Assembly (NCBI GenBank): GCA_024639765.1
Contig: JAHEHU010000015.1
Coordinates: 1 to 46,549, forward strand
Origin: Eudoraea sp.
GTDB lineage: Bacteria > Bacteroidota > Bacteroidia > Flavobacteriales > Flavobacteriaceae
Direction: 5' to 3'
DNA length: 46,549 nucleotides
Numbering within the stretch: position 1 is the stretch's first letter; every line of letters begins with the position of its first letter. Made by a program: the position numbers and the translations under genes. Below are positions 25,951 through 34,424 of the stretch, piece after piece. Below the pieces are notes generated by a model that saw only the letters and a list, made by a program, of their open reading frames with translations, was not told where the DNA came from and did not search any database.

Positions 25951-26745
25951 ATGAGAAAAGAGAATCAAAAAATTACAGCACTTGTTATCACCTTCAATGA
26001 AATGGGGTATATACAAGACTGTATTGATTCTGTTTCCTTTGCTGATGAGATTGTGGTAGTAGATTCTTACAGTACGGATGGGACCTATGAATTTCTGCTG
26101 GAGCATCCAAAAGTTACAGTAATTCAACATCCGTTTTCTAATTTCACTTTGCAGAAAACATTCGCCTTAACTCAGGCTTCTCATCCATGGGTTTTATTCC
26201 TGGATGCAGATGAAATTGTACCGGAAGAACTTAGGAAAGAAATTGAAGAGACCGTTCAGGAGGACGAGCCTCACGCAGCATATTGGTTCTACAGAAAATT
26301 TATGTTCAAAAAAACTCCACTTCGTTACAGTGGCTGGCAAACCGATAAAAATTATCGTTTATTTCAAAAAGACAAAGCAAAATTCTCCGATAAAAAAATT
26401 GTGCATGAAACCCTTGAGGTTGATGGTACTTCCGGTATCCTTAATGAAAAGCTGATCCATTACTGCTATAAGAATTATGAGGATTACAAGGCAAAAATGC
26501 TGACGTATGGCCGATTAAAAGCCAGAGAAGACTTTTATCGTGAAAAACGGTTCAATTATTTCTTTTATGCTGTAAAACCAGCTTGGAAATTCATCAACCA
26601 TTACCTATTGCGACTTGGTATATTAGATGGAAAAAAAGGAGTTACCATCTGCTATTTAAACGCCCTGGGAGTTTTGGAACGCTTTCGAGAATTGAAACGT
26701 CTTGAAGTAAAAAATGAGCTCGCTTATTACTTGCTGATGCCATAG
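25951..26745 (+). CDS. GT2 glycosyltransferase, WaaE/KdtX-like
   Basis: A 264-residue cytoplasmic-face transferase of GT2, resembling the WaaE/KdtX branch that adds a hexose to the LPS core. The N-terminal fold reads ALVITFNEMGYIQDCIDSV and EIVVVDSYSTDGT; the metal-binding DxD is in LFLDADEIVPEEL; the branch-typical segment KIVHETLEVDG follows. There are no membrane segments apart from a hydrophobic patch near residue 215. It opens a group of four sugar transferase genes (25951-29592), and its 3' end overlaps that of the next, oppositely oriented transferase by 19 bases. Precise sugar and acceptor are unknown. Confidence 0.87.
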   Translation: MRKENQKITALVITFNEMGYIQDCIDSVSFADEIVVVDSYSTDGTYEFLLEHPKVTVIQHPFSNFTLQKTFALTQASHPWVLFLDADEIVPEELRKEIEETVQEDEPHAAYWFYRKFMFKKTPLRYSGWQTDKNYRLFQKDKAKFSDKKIVHETLEVDGTSGILNEKLIHYCYKNYEDYKAKMLTYGRLKAREDFYREKRFNYFFYAVKPAWKFINHYLLRLGILDGKKGVTICYLNALGVLERFRELKRLEVKNELAYYLLMP

Positions 26746-27545
26746 TGGGTCCACACCTGTTTTTTGGTACGGGTCTCTTTTCGTATCGCTTTGTTTTTCT
26801 GAATAGACTCCGGAGTTTTATACCCCCTTTTATGATCTAAATGAACACAGACAGCACTGTATCTTAGCTGTTTTGACTTGATCCCAAAATTAAAAAGTCG
26901 CTCTCCTAATTCCCTGTCCTGGCCACCGTACTGCATACGTTCATCAAAACCATTGACGTTTAAAATATCCTTTTTCCAACCGGACGAATTGTGTCCGTTC
27001 CAACTTGCATTTGTTGGGGTGAATGTATTGAACAATGTTGAAATGAATCCCCTGGCTGTAAGCTTGTTGTTTTTAAAGGTCTTGGGAATTCCCATCTCTT
27101 TTAACCAATTGATATTAAAACAGTTCTGTTCCTCGATATCCTTTTTTGTAATGGCCTGTGAAATATTCATGGGAAGCATATAATACCCCCCAGATATGAA
27201 GAACCCCGGTTCCTTATTGATATAATGCACCTCCACAAAATCCTCCCGCGGAATACAATCACCATCTGTCATTATGATATAAGGTGAATTGCAGGCTACG
27301 ATGGCTTTGTTCAAGATCCTCGATTTTTGGAACCCTTCGTCTTCCTGCCAAACATGAACTATAGGATATGACACTTTTTCTTCCATATCATCCAAAAGCG
27401 CTTTGGTACCGGGGCCGGAACCATCGTCTGCTATCACCACCTCAAAGTCTTTAAAAGTTTGATACTCGAAACCCCAAAGTACTTTTTCAAGCCAATCTTC
27501 TGAATTGTAAGTGCTTACTATTATTGAAATCTTTGGCTCCTCCAT
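26727..27545 (-). CDS. GT2 glycosyltransferase with galactosyltransferase-type C-terminus
   Basis: A 272-residue GT-A transferase. The N-terminus shows ISIIVSTYNSEDWLEKVLWG and VVIADDGSGPGT, the DxD-type TDGDCIPRED follows near residue 100, and a Glyco_transf_7C-like block NGFDERMQYGGQDRELGERL closes the catalytic domain, as in bacterial galactosyl or chondroitin-type transferases. ATG 27545 is preferred to a GTG seven codons upstream because the latter overlaps a TAnnTTTG promoter element. It is encoded against its neighbours and overlaps the 3' end of the WaaE-like gene by 19 bases, so the two transcripts are complementary at their ends. A surface polysaccharide role is inferred. Confidence 0.87.
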   Translation of the reverse strand: MEEPKISIIVSTYNSEDWLEKVLWGFEYQTFKDFEVVIADDGSGPGTKALLDDMEEKVSYPIVHVWQEDEGFQKSRILNKAIVACNSPYIIMTDGDCIPREDFVEVHYINKEPGFFISGGYYMLPMNISQAITKKDIEEQNCFNINWLKEMGIPKTFKNNKLTARGFISTLFNTFTPTNASWNGHNSSGWKKDILNVNGFDERMQYGGQDRELGERLFNFGIKSKQLRYSAVCVHLDHKRGYKTPESIQKNKAIRKETRTKKQVWTHYGISK

Positions 27546-27565
27546 GTTTAGCTTTGTAACTGCCA

Positions 27566-27573
27566 CAAAAATA
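27566..27573 (-). promoter_or_regulatory. Bacteroidota -7 element for the minus-strand GT2 gene
   Basis: On the minus strand the bases read TATTTTTG, an exact TAnnTTTG match, 20 bases before the ATG at 27545. It supports a separate promoter for this gene. Confidence 0.45.
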
Positions 27574-27710
27574 GAAAAGTCTTTTTAACTATCTTTGAAG
27601 AACTTCTTTTTCATTATAATATAGAAGGTGTTCCTTATAATTTTCTGTCAATATTTCGTTTTGTGAAAAATAAAATATTACTAATGTTTTTGAGTTTTAA
27701 AGTCATTTGA

Positions 27711-28547
27711 ATGAAAGTTGTTAAAGAACTTGGTCCATCTTTATTCCACAGCCTTAGGCTCCTTCTAGTACCAACATCGCGCTTGCTAAATTCAAAAAAT
27801 GAGCCCTTACCCGTGGTGGTTTCACTAACCTCAATTCCCAGCAGAATAAAAACACTTCATATCGTAATTCGCAGTTTATTAATGCAGGATCGCACTCCTA
27901 AAAAGATTGTGCTTTGGTTAAATAATGATCTGAGAAATAAGCTGCCCCATAATCTTGTTTCACTGCAATCAGCTTTTTTTGAAATTTGCTTTTCGGACCT
28001 TACCTCATCTCACCGAAAACTAATTCACAGTATTGAGAAATATCCCAATGAAGTGATTGTAACCTGTGACGATGATATGATATATCGGAAGAATTGGCTT
28101 CGTTTGCTATACGAAGAACACCTTAAAAACCCCAAAGATATCATAGGGAACTGTACAATAACCATTAAACATGATGATGTAGGCAACCCGCTTCCTTATA
28201 AGCTTTGGCGTTATCCCGACGAAAATGAACCCAACCTCAGAGCAACGGTGGCCATTGGAGCCTGGGGTATCTTATACCCACCCAATAGTTTATCCAAACA
28301 AGCAATTGACTCTGATCTGTTTATGAGACTGACACCAACAGCAGATGATCTTTGGTTCAAAGCCATGGCACTGGTTAATGGTACCATAACTTCACAGGCC
28401 GAGACAACACCTAAAGAGCCTATTCCTATTATTGGCAGCCAAAAGGTTGCCCTAAAAAAGGACAATATAACTCAAGAAAAAAATACAGTAATCTGGGAAG
28501 AGCTTAACAACCATTTTAATCTGAACCAGATCATACTGGGAAAATAA
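27711..28547 (+). CDS. GT-A-type glycosyltransferase-like protein
   Basis: A 278-residue protein with a GT-A-like fold that I can place only loosely. After about 30 residues comes PVVVSLTSIPSRIKTLHIVI, then IRSLLMQDRTPKKIVLWLNN and an acidic DDD metal-type motif in VIVTCDDDMIYRKNWL. The pattern TSIPSRI with CDDDMIY occurs in capsule and LPS transferases annotated as glycosyltransferase family proteins. No signal peptide or membrane segment is visible. The 165-base gap before it holds a TATCTTTG at 27590-27597, rather far from the start. It lies in the sugar transferase group and is followed after about 150 bases by a TupA-like gene. Confidence 0.75.
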   Translation: MKVVKELGPSLFHSLRLLLVPTSRLLNSKNEPLPVVVSLTSIPSRIKTLHIVIRSLLMQDRTPKKIVLWLNNDLRNKLPHNLVSLQSAFFEICFSDLTSSHRKLIHSIEKYPNEVIVTCDDDMIYRKNWLRLLYEEHLKNPKDIIGNCTITIKHDDVGNPLPYKLWRYPDENEPNLRATVAIGAWGILYPPNSLSKQAIDSDLFMRLTPTADDLWFKAMALVNGTITSQAETTPKEPIPIIGSQKVALKKDNITQEKNTVIWEELNNHFNLNQIILGK

Positions 28548-28666
28548 TATACTCACTCTTGCCTTCCTCTGAAAAAAAGTCTTCAGCCCCTCTACTTAAA
28601 ATTCTTTTTGCATGTTCAGGATTCCACCCGACCCATATCCATAAAATCTGAAACAACATATTTAAG

Positions 28667-28674
28667 TATCTTTG
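28667..28674 (+). promoter_or_regulatory. Bacteroidota -7 element before the TupA-like gene
   Basis: TATCTTTG matches TAnnTTTG exactly, 21 bases before ATG 28696. The spacing is the same as at dapD. It overlaps an in-frame TTG at 28672, arguing against that as the start. Confidence 0.5.
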
Positions 28675-28695
28675 ACGACAAATGTACCTTCCAAA

Positions 28696-29592
28696 ATGGG
28701 AATGAGAAAGCTACTTTTAGCTGTGTTGAAGAAAATGAAATTCCTACCTCCGGCATTTTATGTCTCTGTATATTATGAATATTATACCGGGAAAAAAATA
28801 GATATTTCGAATCCTATTGAATTTAACCAAAAACTGCAATGGTTAAAAGTATTTTATAAACCCTCAATCCTAACACAGCTGGTAGACAAATACGAAGTTA
28901 GATCGTATGTAGAAGAAAAAGTGGGCCCTCAGTACTTAAATAAACTAATAGGTGTTTATTACAACTCCCGGGATGTAGATTTTGAATGCCTACCTGCTAA
29001 ATTTGTTCTTAAAGGTGCTCATGGTTATAACTTCAATCTTCTAGTACCCGATAAATCGAAGCTCAATAAACTTAAGGCAAAATATTTATTTAGAAAGTGG
29101 ATGTCCAAAAATCACTATTACAGGGGTGGATTGGAATGGGCCTATAAAAACGTTGTGCCAAAAATAGTAGCCGAAGAATTTTTAGAAGAAGAAGGGAAGG
29201 ATTCCATAAGTGATTATAAATACTTCTGCTTTGCGGGAGAACCAAAATTCATACAGGTAGATCTGGACAGAAAATCAGGGCACGTTCGCAGCTATGTGGA
29301 TTTAGAGTGGAAGAAAATTGCATTTACAACCATAGGGATTGAAGATTATAAAGGTGAGGTAAAAATTCCAAAAAATAGTGTCGAAATGGAAAATGTGGCC
29401 AGAACACTGGCGGCAGACTTCCCCTTTGTCAGGGTAGATCTATACAACTTGGATGGCAGGATAATTTTTGGAGAAATGACCTTTTATCCTACCGACGGAC
29501 GGATGGATTTTGCACCAGACAATTACAATACAATTATTGGTGATTATCTTCAGTTGCCGGAAATACCAGAAGGTCAAAAATATATTCATTAA
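28696..29592 (+). CDS. TupA-like ATP-grasp protein of surface-polysaccharide synthesis
   Basis: A roughly 298-residue protein of the TupA-like ATP-grasp family, found in teichuronopeptide, capsule and LPS loci and often annotated as a glycosyltransferase. The signature is readable: NPIEFNQKLQWLKVFY, LVDKYEVRSYVEEKVG, FVLKGAHGYNFNLLVPDK (ATP-grasp lysine region), IVAEEFLEE, DYKYFCFAGEPKFIQVDLDR and VRVDLYNLDGRIIFGEMTFYP near the metal site. ATG 28696 is preferred; ATG 28702 is also possible. It is known that TupA is needed for teichuronopeptide formation in Bacillus; here the amino-acid-to-glycan ligation role is inferred. Its 3' end precedes tsaC by 19 bases. Confidence 0.86.
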   Translation: MGMRKLLLAVLKKMKFLPPAFYVSVYYEYYTGKKIDISNPIEFNQKLQWLKVFYKPSILTQLVDKYEVRSYVEEKVGPQYLNKLIGVYYNSRDVDFECLPAKFVLKGAHGYNFNLLVPDKSKLNKLKAKYLFRKWMSKNHYYRGGLEWAYKNVVPKIVAEEFLEEEGKDSISDYKYFCFAGEPKFIQVDLDRKSGHVRSYVDLEWKKIAFTTIGIEDYKGEVKIPKNSVEMENVARTLAADFPFVRVDLYNLDGRIIFGEMTFYPTDGRMDFAPDNYNTIIGDYLQLPEIPEGQKYIH

Positions 29593-29611
29593 CCCACAAA
29601 CCATTATTTCT

Positions 29612-30172
29612 TTGAACAAAGAGATTGAGCGAACTATAGAGTCCCTGAAAAAAGGTGAATTAATTCTCTACCCAACTGACACAGTATGGGGAATTGGTTG
29701 TGATGCCACCAATGAATTAGCAGTAAAGAAAATTTATGCCCTAAAAAAAAGGATTGACACAAAAGCACTGATATGTTTGGTGGGTAATGTTGCTATGCTT
29801 GAAAGACATGTAGATCAGGTGCCGGATGTGGCCTATGATATCATCGACCTCGCCACAAAACCAACCACCATAATCTATGACAATCCAATAGGAATAGCAA
29901 AAAATCTCATTGCTGCTGATAATACCGTAGCCTTTAGAGTAGCCTCTGACAAGTTTTGCCAATATCTCATAAATAAGTTCGGTAAGCCCATTGTATCTAC
30001 CTCAGCCAATATATCAGGAGAACCTACGCCAAACGGTTTTAATAAAATAAGTAAGGCCATTTTAAAAGGAGTAGACTATGTGGTAAATTTAGACCGAGAA
30101 AAAACCAACGGTTCCTCATCCTCCATCTTAAAATTAGGCAATGACGGGACTGTCAAAGTGATCCGGGAATAA
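29612..30172 (+). CDS. tsaC: L-threonylcarbamoyladenylate synthase (TsaC/Sua5 family)
   Basis: Makes threonylcarbamoyl-AMP for the t6A37 tRNA modification. The core begins with [18 protein letters not shown] and the nucleotide-binding part ends with [15 protein letters not shown]; the C-terminal Sua5 domain is absent, so this is the short TsaC form of about 186 residues. No ATG or GTG lies in frame ahead of the conserved core, so I infer TTG 29612 (reads [16 protein letters not shown]); an earlier TTG at 29510 would overlap the TupA-like gene by 83 bases. It is followed after one base by the nucleotidyltransferase gene, a tight pair of tRNA-maturation genes. Confidence 0.92.
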   Translation: MNKEIERTIESLKKGELILYPTDTVWGIGCDATNELAVKKIYALKKRIDTKALICLVGNVAMLERHVDQVPDVAYDIIDLATKPTTIIYDNPIGIAKNLIAADNTVAFRVASDKFCQYLINKFGKPIVSTSANISGEPTPNGFNKISKAILKGVDYVVNLDREKTNGSSSSILKLGNDGTVKVIRE

Positions 30173-30173
30173 T

Positions 30174-31595
30174 ATGATACGTGCGTACTACAAGGAAGCC
30201 TTAAAAGAACCGGTTTTTACAACGATCTCCGAAGCTGCTAAAGAACTATCCCTGGACTGTTATGTTATTGGTGGCTTTGTCAGGGACCTCCTTTTAGAAA
30301 GAGGGATTCCTAAGGACATCGATATAGTCGCTGTTGGCAGTGGTATTGAACTAGCCAAAAAAGTGGCATCCTTAACTCCGGGAAAACCCGAGGTTACCGT
30401 ATTCAAGAACTTTGGGACCGCCATGTTCAAATACCAGGATAAGGAAGTAGAATTTGTAGGTGCCAGAAAGGAAAGTTACAACAGGGATAGCAGAAATCCC
30501 GTAGTGGAAAATGGCACGCTTGAAGATGATCAGAAACGTCGTGATTTCACCATAAATGCCCTGGCTTTATCATTAAACGAAGACAATTTCGGTATGTTGG
30601 TAGATCCTTTCCAGGGAGTAAGCGATCTGAAAACAAAACTGATCAGGACCCCTTTAGATCCTACAATAACCTATTCTGATGATCCTTTGAGGATGCTTCG
30701 TGCCATCCGTTTCGCTTCCCAACTAAATTTCACAATAGAACCAAGGTCGCTTGAAGCAATTTCGGAGAACAAAGATAGGATCAAGATCATTTCCAATGAA
30801 CGTATTGTGGATGAATTAAATAAGATCCTAATGAGTAATGTACCCTCTGTTGGATTCAAACTTTTACATCAGACCAGGTTAATGGGGATGATCCTCCCTG
30901 AATTAATTGCTTTACAGGGAATTGAAGAAGTGGAAGGCCAGCGACACAAAGATAATTTCTGGCATACCCTTGAGGTGGTAGATAATATTGCCAGGACCAC
31001 TGACAATCTTTGGCTTAGATGGGCTGCATTACTTCATGACATTGGCAAAGCTCCTACAAAACGATTCGACAAAAAAAATGGCTGGACCTTCCACGCGCAT
31101 GAGTTCGTAGGATCCAAGATGGTATACAAGCTTTTCAAAAGACTGCACATGCCTTTGAACGAAAAGATGAAATTTGTTCAGAAGATGGTATTAATGAGTT
31201 CCAGGCCCATTGTACTTTCGGAGGATTTCGTAACTGATTCTGCGGTACGTCGTTTAGTCTTTGATGCCGGTGATTACGTTGACGATCTTATGACATTATG
31301 TGAAGCAGATATCACTACCAAAAACCCAAGGAAACAAAAAAAATACAAGAATAATTTTAGTATTGTTCGTCAAAAGATCGAGGAAGTAGAAGAACGAGAT
31401 CACATTCGAAATTTTCAACCGCCTGTTAGCGGGGAAGAGATCATGCAAACCTTTGGTCTTTCACCCTCCAGGGAGATCGGAATGATCAAAGATGCCATCA
31501 AAGAAGCTATCCTTGAAGGGGAAATCCCAAACGAATACGAGGCTGCCAAAGCGTACATGATTCAAAAAGCAAAGGCTATGGGTCTTGCAAAATAG
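30174..31595 (+). CDS. CCA tRNA nucleotidyltransferase with HD domain
   Basis: A 473-residue class II nucleotidyltransferase that adds or repairs the 3' CCA end of tRNA. The head shows [20 protein letters not shown] (GGxVRD at residues 33-38, DID at 48-50) and later [11 protein letters not shown] with [14 protein letters not shown], the neck signature. A C-terminal HD domain follows, with LLHDIGK (H288-D289) and [10 protein letters not shown]. This size with an HD domain is typical of bacterial CCA-adding enzymes; a poly(A) polymerase is the main alternative but less likely. It starts one base after the tsaC stop, suggesting coupled translation of two tRNA genes. Confidence 0.93.
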   Translation: MIRAYYKEALKEPVFTTISEAAKELSLDCYVIGGFVRDLLLERGIPKDIDIVAVGSGIELAKKVASLTPGKPEVTVFKNFGTAMFKYQDKEVEFVGARKESYNRDSRNPVVENGTLEDDQKRRDFTINALALSLNEDNFGMLVDPFQGVSDLKTKLIRTPLDPTITYSDDPLRMLRAIRFASQLNFTIEPRSLEAISENKDRIKIISNERIVDELNKILMSNVPSVGFKLLHQTRLMGMILPELIALQGIEEVEGQRHKDNFWHTLEVVDNIARTTDNLWLRWAALLHDIGKAPTKRFDKKNGWTFHAHEFVGSKMVYKLFKRLHMPLNEKMKFVQKMVLMSSRPIVLSEDFVTDSAVRRLVFDAGDYVDDLMTLCEADITTKNPRKQKKYKNNFSIVRQKIEEVEERDHIRNFQPPVSGEEIMQTFGLSPSREIGMIKDAIKEAILEGEIPNEYEAAKAYMIQKAKAMGLAK

Positions 31596-31669
31596 CTTCC
31601 ATTTATCTCCCATGTATTTAATCTATTCAACTGCCTGCTTGGTGCCATACGTATCTCTGAAAAGAGTGG

Positions 31670-31677
31670 TATTTTTG
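31670..31677 (+). promoter_or_regulatory. Bacteroidota -7 element upstream of ctaA
   Basis: TATTTTTG matches TAnnTTTG exactly and lies 11 or 20 bases before the two candidate starts of ctaA (31689 and 31698). The nearest upstream TTG, at 31639-31641, is too far for a canonical -33. Confidence 0.42.
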
Positions 31678-31688
31678 TAGGCCAAAAT

Positions 31689-32732
31689 ATGGCTCATATG
31701 ATCAAATTATATCGCCCCTTTGCAAAAACATCGCTCATCCTGGTTTATCTGGTGATCATAGCAGGAGCCGTGGTACGGATGACAGGAAGCGGAATGGGTT
31801 GTCCAGATTGGCCCAAGTGTTTTGGATATTACATCCCGCCAACGGAAGCTTCGGTTTTGGAGTGGCAACCCCAACGATCTTTTGAGGAAGGTCAGGTGAT
31901 CATTAGAAACGAGTCTTTATGGGTAGCTACGAAAGACCATATTACGGGAAATACCTATAATGAGGCAAATTGGGCCGCTTATCAAAAACACGATTATGCT
32001 ATTTTTAATGCTACACACACCTGGATAGAATACATCAACAGACTTTTGGGTGCTTTGGCCGGACTTGCCACACTATTTATGGCGATTGCCTCATTTTATT
32101 TTTGGAAAGCAAATAAAAAGATCACGATCATATCCTGGATAATTGTCCTGGGGATGCTTTTTCAGGCATGGCTCGGCGCCACTGTAGTATATTCCGTCCT
32201 GCTCCCGGCCAGGATAACCATGCATATGATGATGGCCTTGTTAATTGTCGCTTTGTTAATCTATGTTTTAGAAAAAACCAGCTCTGCAGTAGGCTTAAAC
32301 CAGGCTAACCGCCAAATTCATAGGCTTTTATGGCTGGCATTGGGTTTAACAATAGTTCAAATTATCCTTGGAACACAAGTAAGGCAATTTGTGGATCAGC
32401 AAATAGATTTACTAGGCGAGCAAGCCAAAATGCTTTGGCTCGCTGAACCCCAAGTGCAATTTTACATCCACCGTTCCCTTTCTATCCTGGTTGTCCTTTG
32501 TAATGCCTGGATCGCTTATCAAATTATCTCTAAAAAATTGGGGTTATCCAGGATATATTGGGTCCTGACACTCATAGGCATCGAAATATTAACCGGTATA
32601 GCGATGTATTATTTTGATTTTCCTTTTGGGAGCCAGCCGCTTCATCTTGTGCTGGCGTCCCTCTTGTTTGGACTTCAATTTTATTTGGTTTTGGAAACCC
32701 AAAAGTCCAGAACAACCATTGAAACTTTGTAA
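31689..32732 (+). CDS. ctaA: Heme A synthase (COX15/CtaA family)
   Basis: Converts heme O to heme A for cytochrome oxidase, in the inner membrane. Eight membrane segments are readable in a 347-residue protein. The start IIAGAVVRMTGSGMGCPDWP is the family signature, heme-ligand-type histidines occur in THTWIEYINRL, ITMHMMMAL, YIHRSLSIL and PLHLVLASL. A Trp-rich hydrophilic loop at about residues 56-105 (LEWQPQRSFEEGQ, then HDYAIFNATH) is longer than in proteobacterial enzymes and is usual in Bacteroidota. ATG 31698 is an alternative start three codons on. The other oxidase genes are not in the window. Confidence 0.94.
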   Translation: MAHMIKLYRPFAKTSLILVYLVIIAGAVVRMTGSGMGCPDWPKCFGYYIPPTEASVLEWQPQRSFEEGQVIIRNESLWVATKDHITGNTYNEANWAAYQKHDYAIFNATHTWIEYINRLLGALAGLATLFMAIASFYFWKANKKITIISWIIVLGMLFQAWLGATVVYSVLLPARITMHMMMALLIVALLIYVLEKTSSAVGLNQANRQIHRLLWLALGLTIVQIILGTQVRQFVDQQIDLLGEQAKMLWLAEPQVQFYIHRSLSILVVLCNAWIAYQIISKKLGLSRIYWVLTLIGIEILTGIAMYYFDFPFGSQPLHLVLASLLFGLQFYLVLETQKSRTTIETL

Positions 32733-32737
32733 CTTTG
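32730..32737 (+). promoter_or_regulatory. Bacteroidota -7 element overlapping the ctaA stop
   Basis: TAACTTTG matches TAnnTTTG exactly; its TAA is the ctaA stop codon. It is 22 bases before ATG 32760, so the next gene may have its own promoter. Confidence 0.42.
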
Positions 32738-32759
32738 CCACCAGGTAAACGCAGTAACC

Positions 32760-33254
32760 ATGATTTATAAGATCAGGATCATTTTGGATGCCAAGGAGGA
32801 TATCTTTAGGGATATCGAGATAGAGGCAGAGAATACCCTGGAAGACTTTCATAACGCCATTACCCAGGCCTTTGGCTTTTTGGGTGATGAAATGGCATCA
32901 TTTTATACCTGTGATGAAAATTGGAACCAGGATGAAGAGATCGCCCTTTTCGATATGAGTGAAGGTACTGCCTCAGTTCGCTTGATGAACGAAACAATAC
33001 TGGAAGATATCCTTACGCGACAAACTCCAAAATTGATCTACGTATATGATTTCTTAAGCATGTGGACCTTCTTTGTTGAATTAGCTGATATAGTTGAAAC
33101 AACCGAGGGACATGATTATCCCAGCGTACTTTTCAGTTTTGGAGAACTTCCGGAATCTCCCCCGGAAAAGAATTTTGAAGCAGATCCTAATTTCGATTTT
33201 GATGAAACTTTTGATCGTTATGACGACCTTGATTTTGAAGAAAACTGGAATTAA
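32760..33254 (+). CDS. pRiA4b ORF-3-like protein
   Basis: A 164-residue cytoplasmic protein with the PRiA4_ORF3-like fold seen in MIYKIRIILDAKEDIFRDIE, TLEDFHNAITQAFGF and the TPKLIYVYDFLSMWTFFVEL segment (compare Y.YDFGD.W.H in the family). The C-terminal 35 residues are very acidic and low in complexity (FDFDETFDRYDDLDFEENWN), giving a strongly negative tail. The name comes from a plasmid ORF and an IS1096 accessory protein, but there are no transposase or inverted-repeat traces here, so it is simply a chromosomal homologue of unknown function. It follows ctaA after 27 bases, possibly with its own promoter. Confidence 0.75.
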   Translation: MIYKIRIILDAKEDIFRDIEIEAENTLEDFHNAITQAFGFLGDEMASFYTCDENWNQDEEIALFDMSEGTASVRLMNETILEDILTRQTPKLIYVYDFLSMWTFFVELADIVETTEGHDYPSVLFSFGELPESPPEKNFEADPNFDFDETFDRYDDLDFEENWN

Positions 33255-33326
33255 GCTTCTGCATACCACAACAAACCATATGAACTATTTTAGTATCCCA
33301 ACTCTTTTTTAAACCCCACTTTCCTT

Positions 33327-34382
33327 ATGATCAATCTTTACAATGCTCAGATCGATACCTTATCGCTACACCGAGTTGGTAACAAACATAAAAATGAAGG
33401 TCTCTTCCTTTCTGAAGAGCCTCAACCCCTCAATGATGAAACAAGGGGTCTTTTAAAGGAATTTTTTCTAAAGCCCTTTCGGGAAAAGGAAGAGAATTAT
33501 TTTAAATTATCCCATGAAGCAGACCTTGAATTTAATGAGATCTATAAATCTGCCAGGGCCATTTTTGAGGATCCGACCACGCTGCAAGCAAACGCCAAAA
33601 TAATAACGCGGTTTTTGTACGAACAATCAAATCATCCCCATATCAAGGGTGGTGAGGTATTTGTTGCCCATTTCAGCAATATGGTACTTGATAATGAAAA
33701 GATGGAAGCCGTAGGGATCTTTAAGAGCGAGATCAAACAAGAGTTTTTACAATTCCGGGAAAAAGGCGCTCATCTTGAAATGATCCTGGAACAAGGTGTG
33801 AATCTCAACAAATTGGATAAAGGCTGCCTAATTTTTAACACCATGTCAGAAGAAGGGTTCAAAGTTTTATCTGTAGACAGCAACCGCTATGACACCAAGT
33901 ATTGGCTTGAAAATTTTCTTGGGGTCAATGTACTCCCGGACGACAATTTTTACACCAAAAATTATCTCAAATTCTGCCAGAACTTTGCCAAGGACGTGGT
34001 CTTGCCCGCAGAAGACAAGCAACAAGAAGTACTTTTTATGAACCGGGCAGTAAACCATTTTGCAAAAAATGACGCCTTTGAGGAATCACTGTTTCTCAAT
34101 GAAGTAATGGAGAATCCGGAACTGATCCCTGAGTTTAAGCATTACAAAGTGGAAAGAGGTCCCAAATACAGTATTGAGGATGTTTCAACCTTCCCTATTG
34201 CCAACAAAGCAGTTTCAGATTCCCGCAAGAAGATTAAAAATGTTATAAATCTGGATACCAACGTACAGATCCGCATGGATTTTATAAATCCGGAATCGGC
34301 AGAACGATTTGTAGAGAAAGGCTGGGATGAGGAAAAACAGATGTATTATTATCTGGTATACTTTAACAAGGAAATGAAGTAA
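33327..34382 (+). CDS. Nucleoid-associated protein, NdpA/YejK family
   Basis: A 351-residue homologue of the 37-kDa nucleoid-associated protein YejK (PF04245). Conserved segments are LLKEFFLKPFREKEENYFKL near residue 45 and HFSNMVLDNEKMEAVGIFKS near residue 113; the middle includes VINLDTNVQIRMDF, and the C-terminus is GWDEEKQMYYYLVYFN. No signal or membrane segment is visible. In E. coli the protein co-purifies with the nucleoid, without defined activity. The gene is followed by a convergent unknown gene after a 42-base gap. The start ATG 33327 gives the expected N-terminus. Confidence 0.85.
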   Translation: MINLYNAQIDTLSLHRVGNKHKNEGLFLSEEPQPLNDETRGLLKEFFLKPFREKEENYFKLSHEADLEFNEIYKSARAIFEDPTTLQANAKIITRFLYEQSNHPHIKGGEVFVAHFSNMVLDNEKMEAVGIFKSEIKQEFLQFREKGAHLEMILEQGVNLNKLDKGCLIFNTMSEEGFKVLSVDSNRYDTKYWLENFLGVNVLPDDNFYTKNYLKFCQNFAKDVVLPAEDKQQEVLFMNRAVNHFAKNDAFEESLFLNEVMENPELIPEFKHYKVERGPKYSIEDVSTFPIANKAVSDSRKKIKNVINLDTNVQIRMDFINPESAERFVEKGWDEEKQMYYYLVYFNKEMK

Positions 34383-34424
34383 TGCACGTATTACCTACAT
34401 GAAATTATGGCCTTAGACTACGTA

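Noticed and set aside
27590-27597. TATCTTTG promoter element for the gene at 27711
   Set aside because: Exact match, but 113 bases before the start; kept out of the feature list because a shorter leader is usual and no -33 is visible.
32760-33254. Possible IS1096-type mobile element suggested by the pRiA4b ORF-3-like protein
   Set aside because: No transposase, terminal inverted repeats or target duplications; the gene sits in normal spacing with its neighbours.
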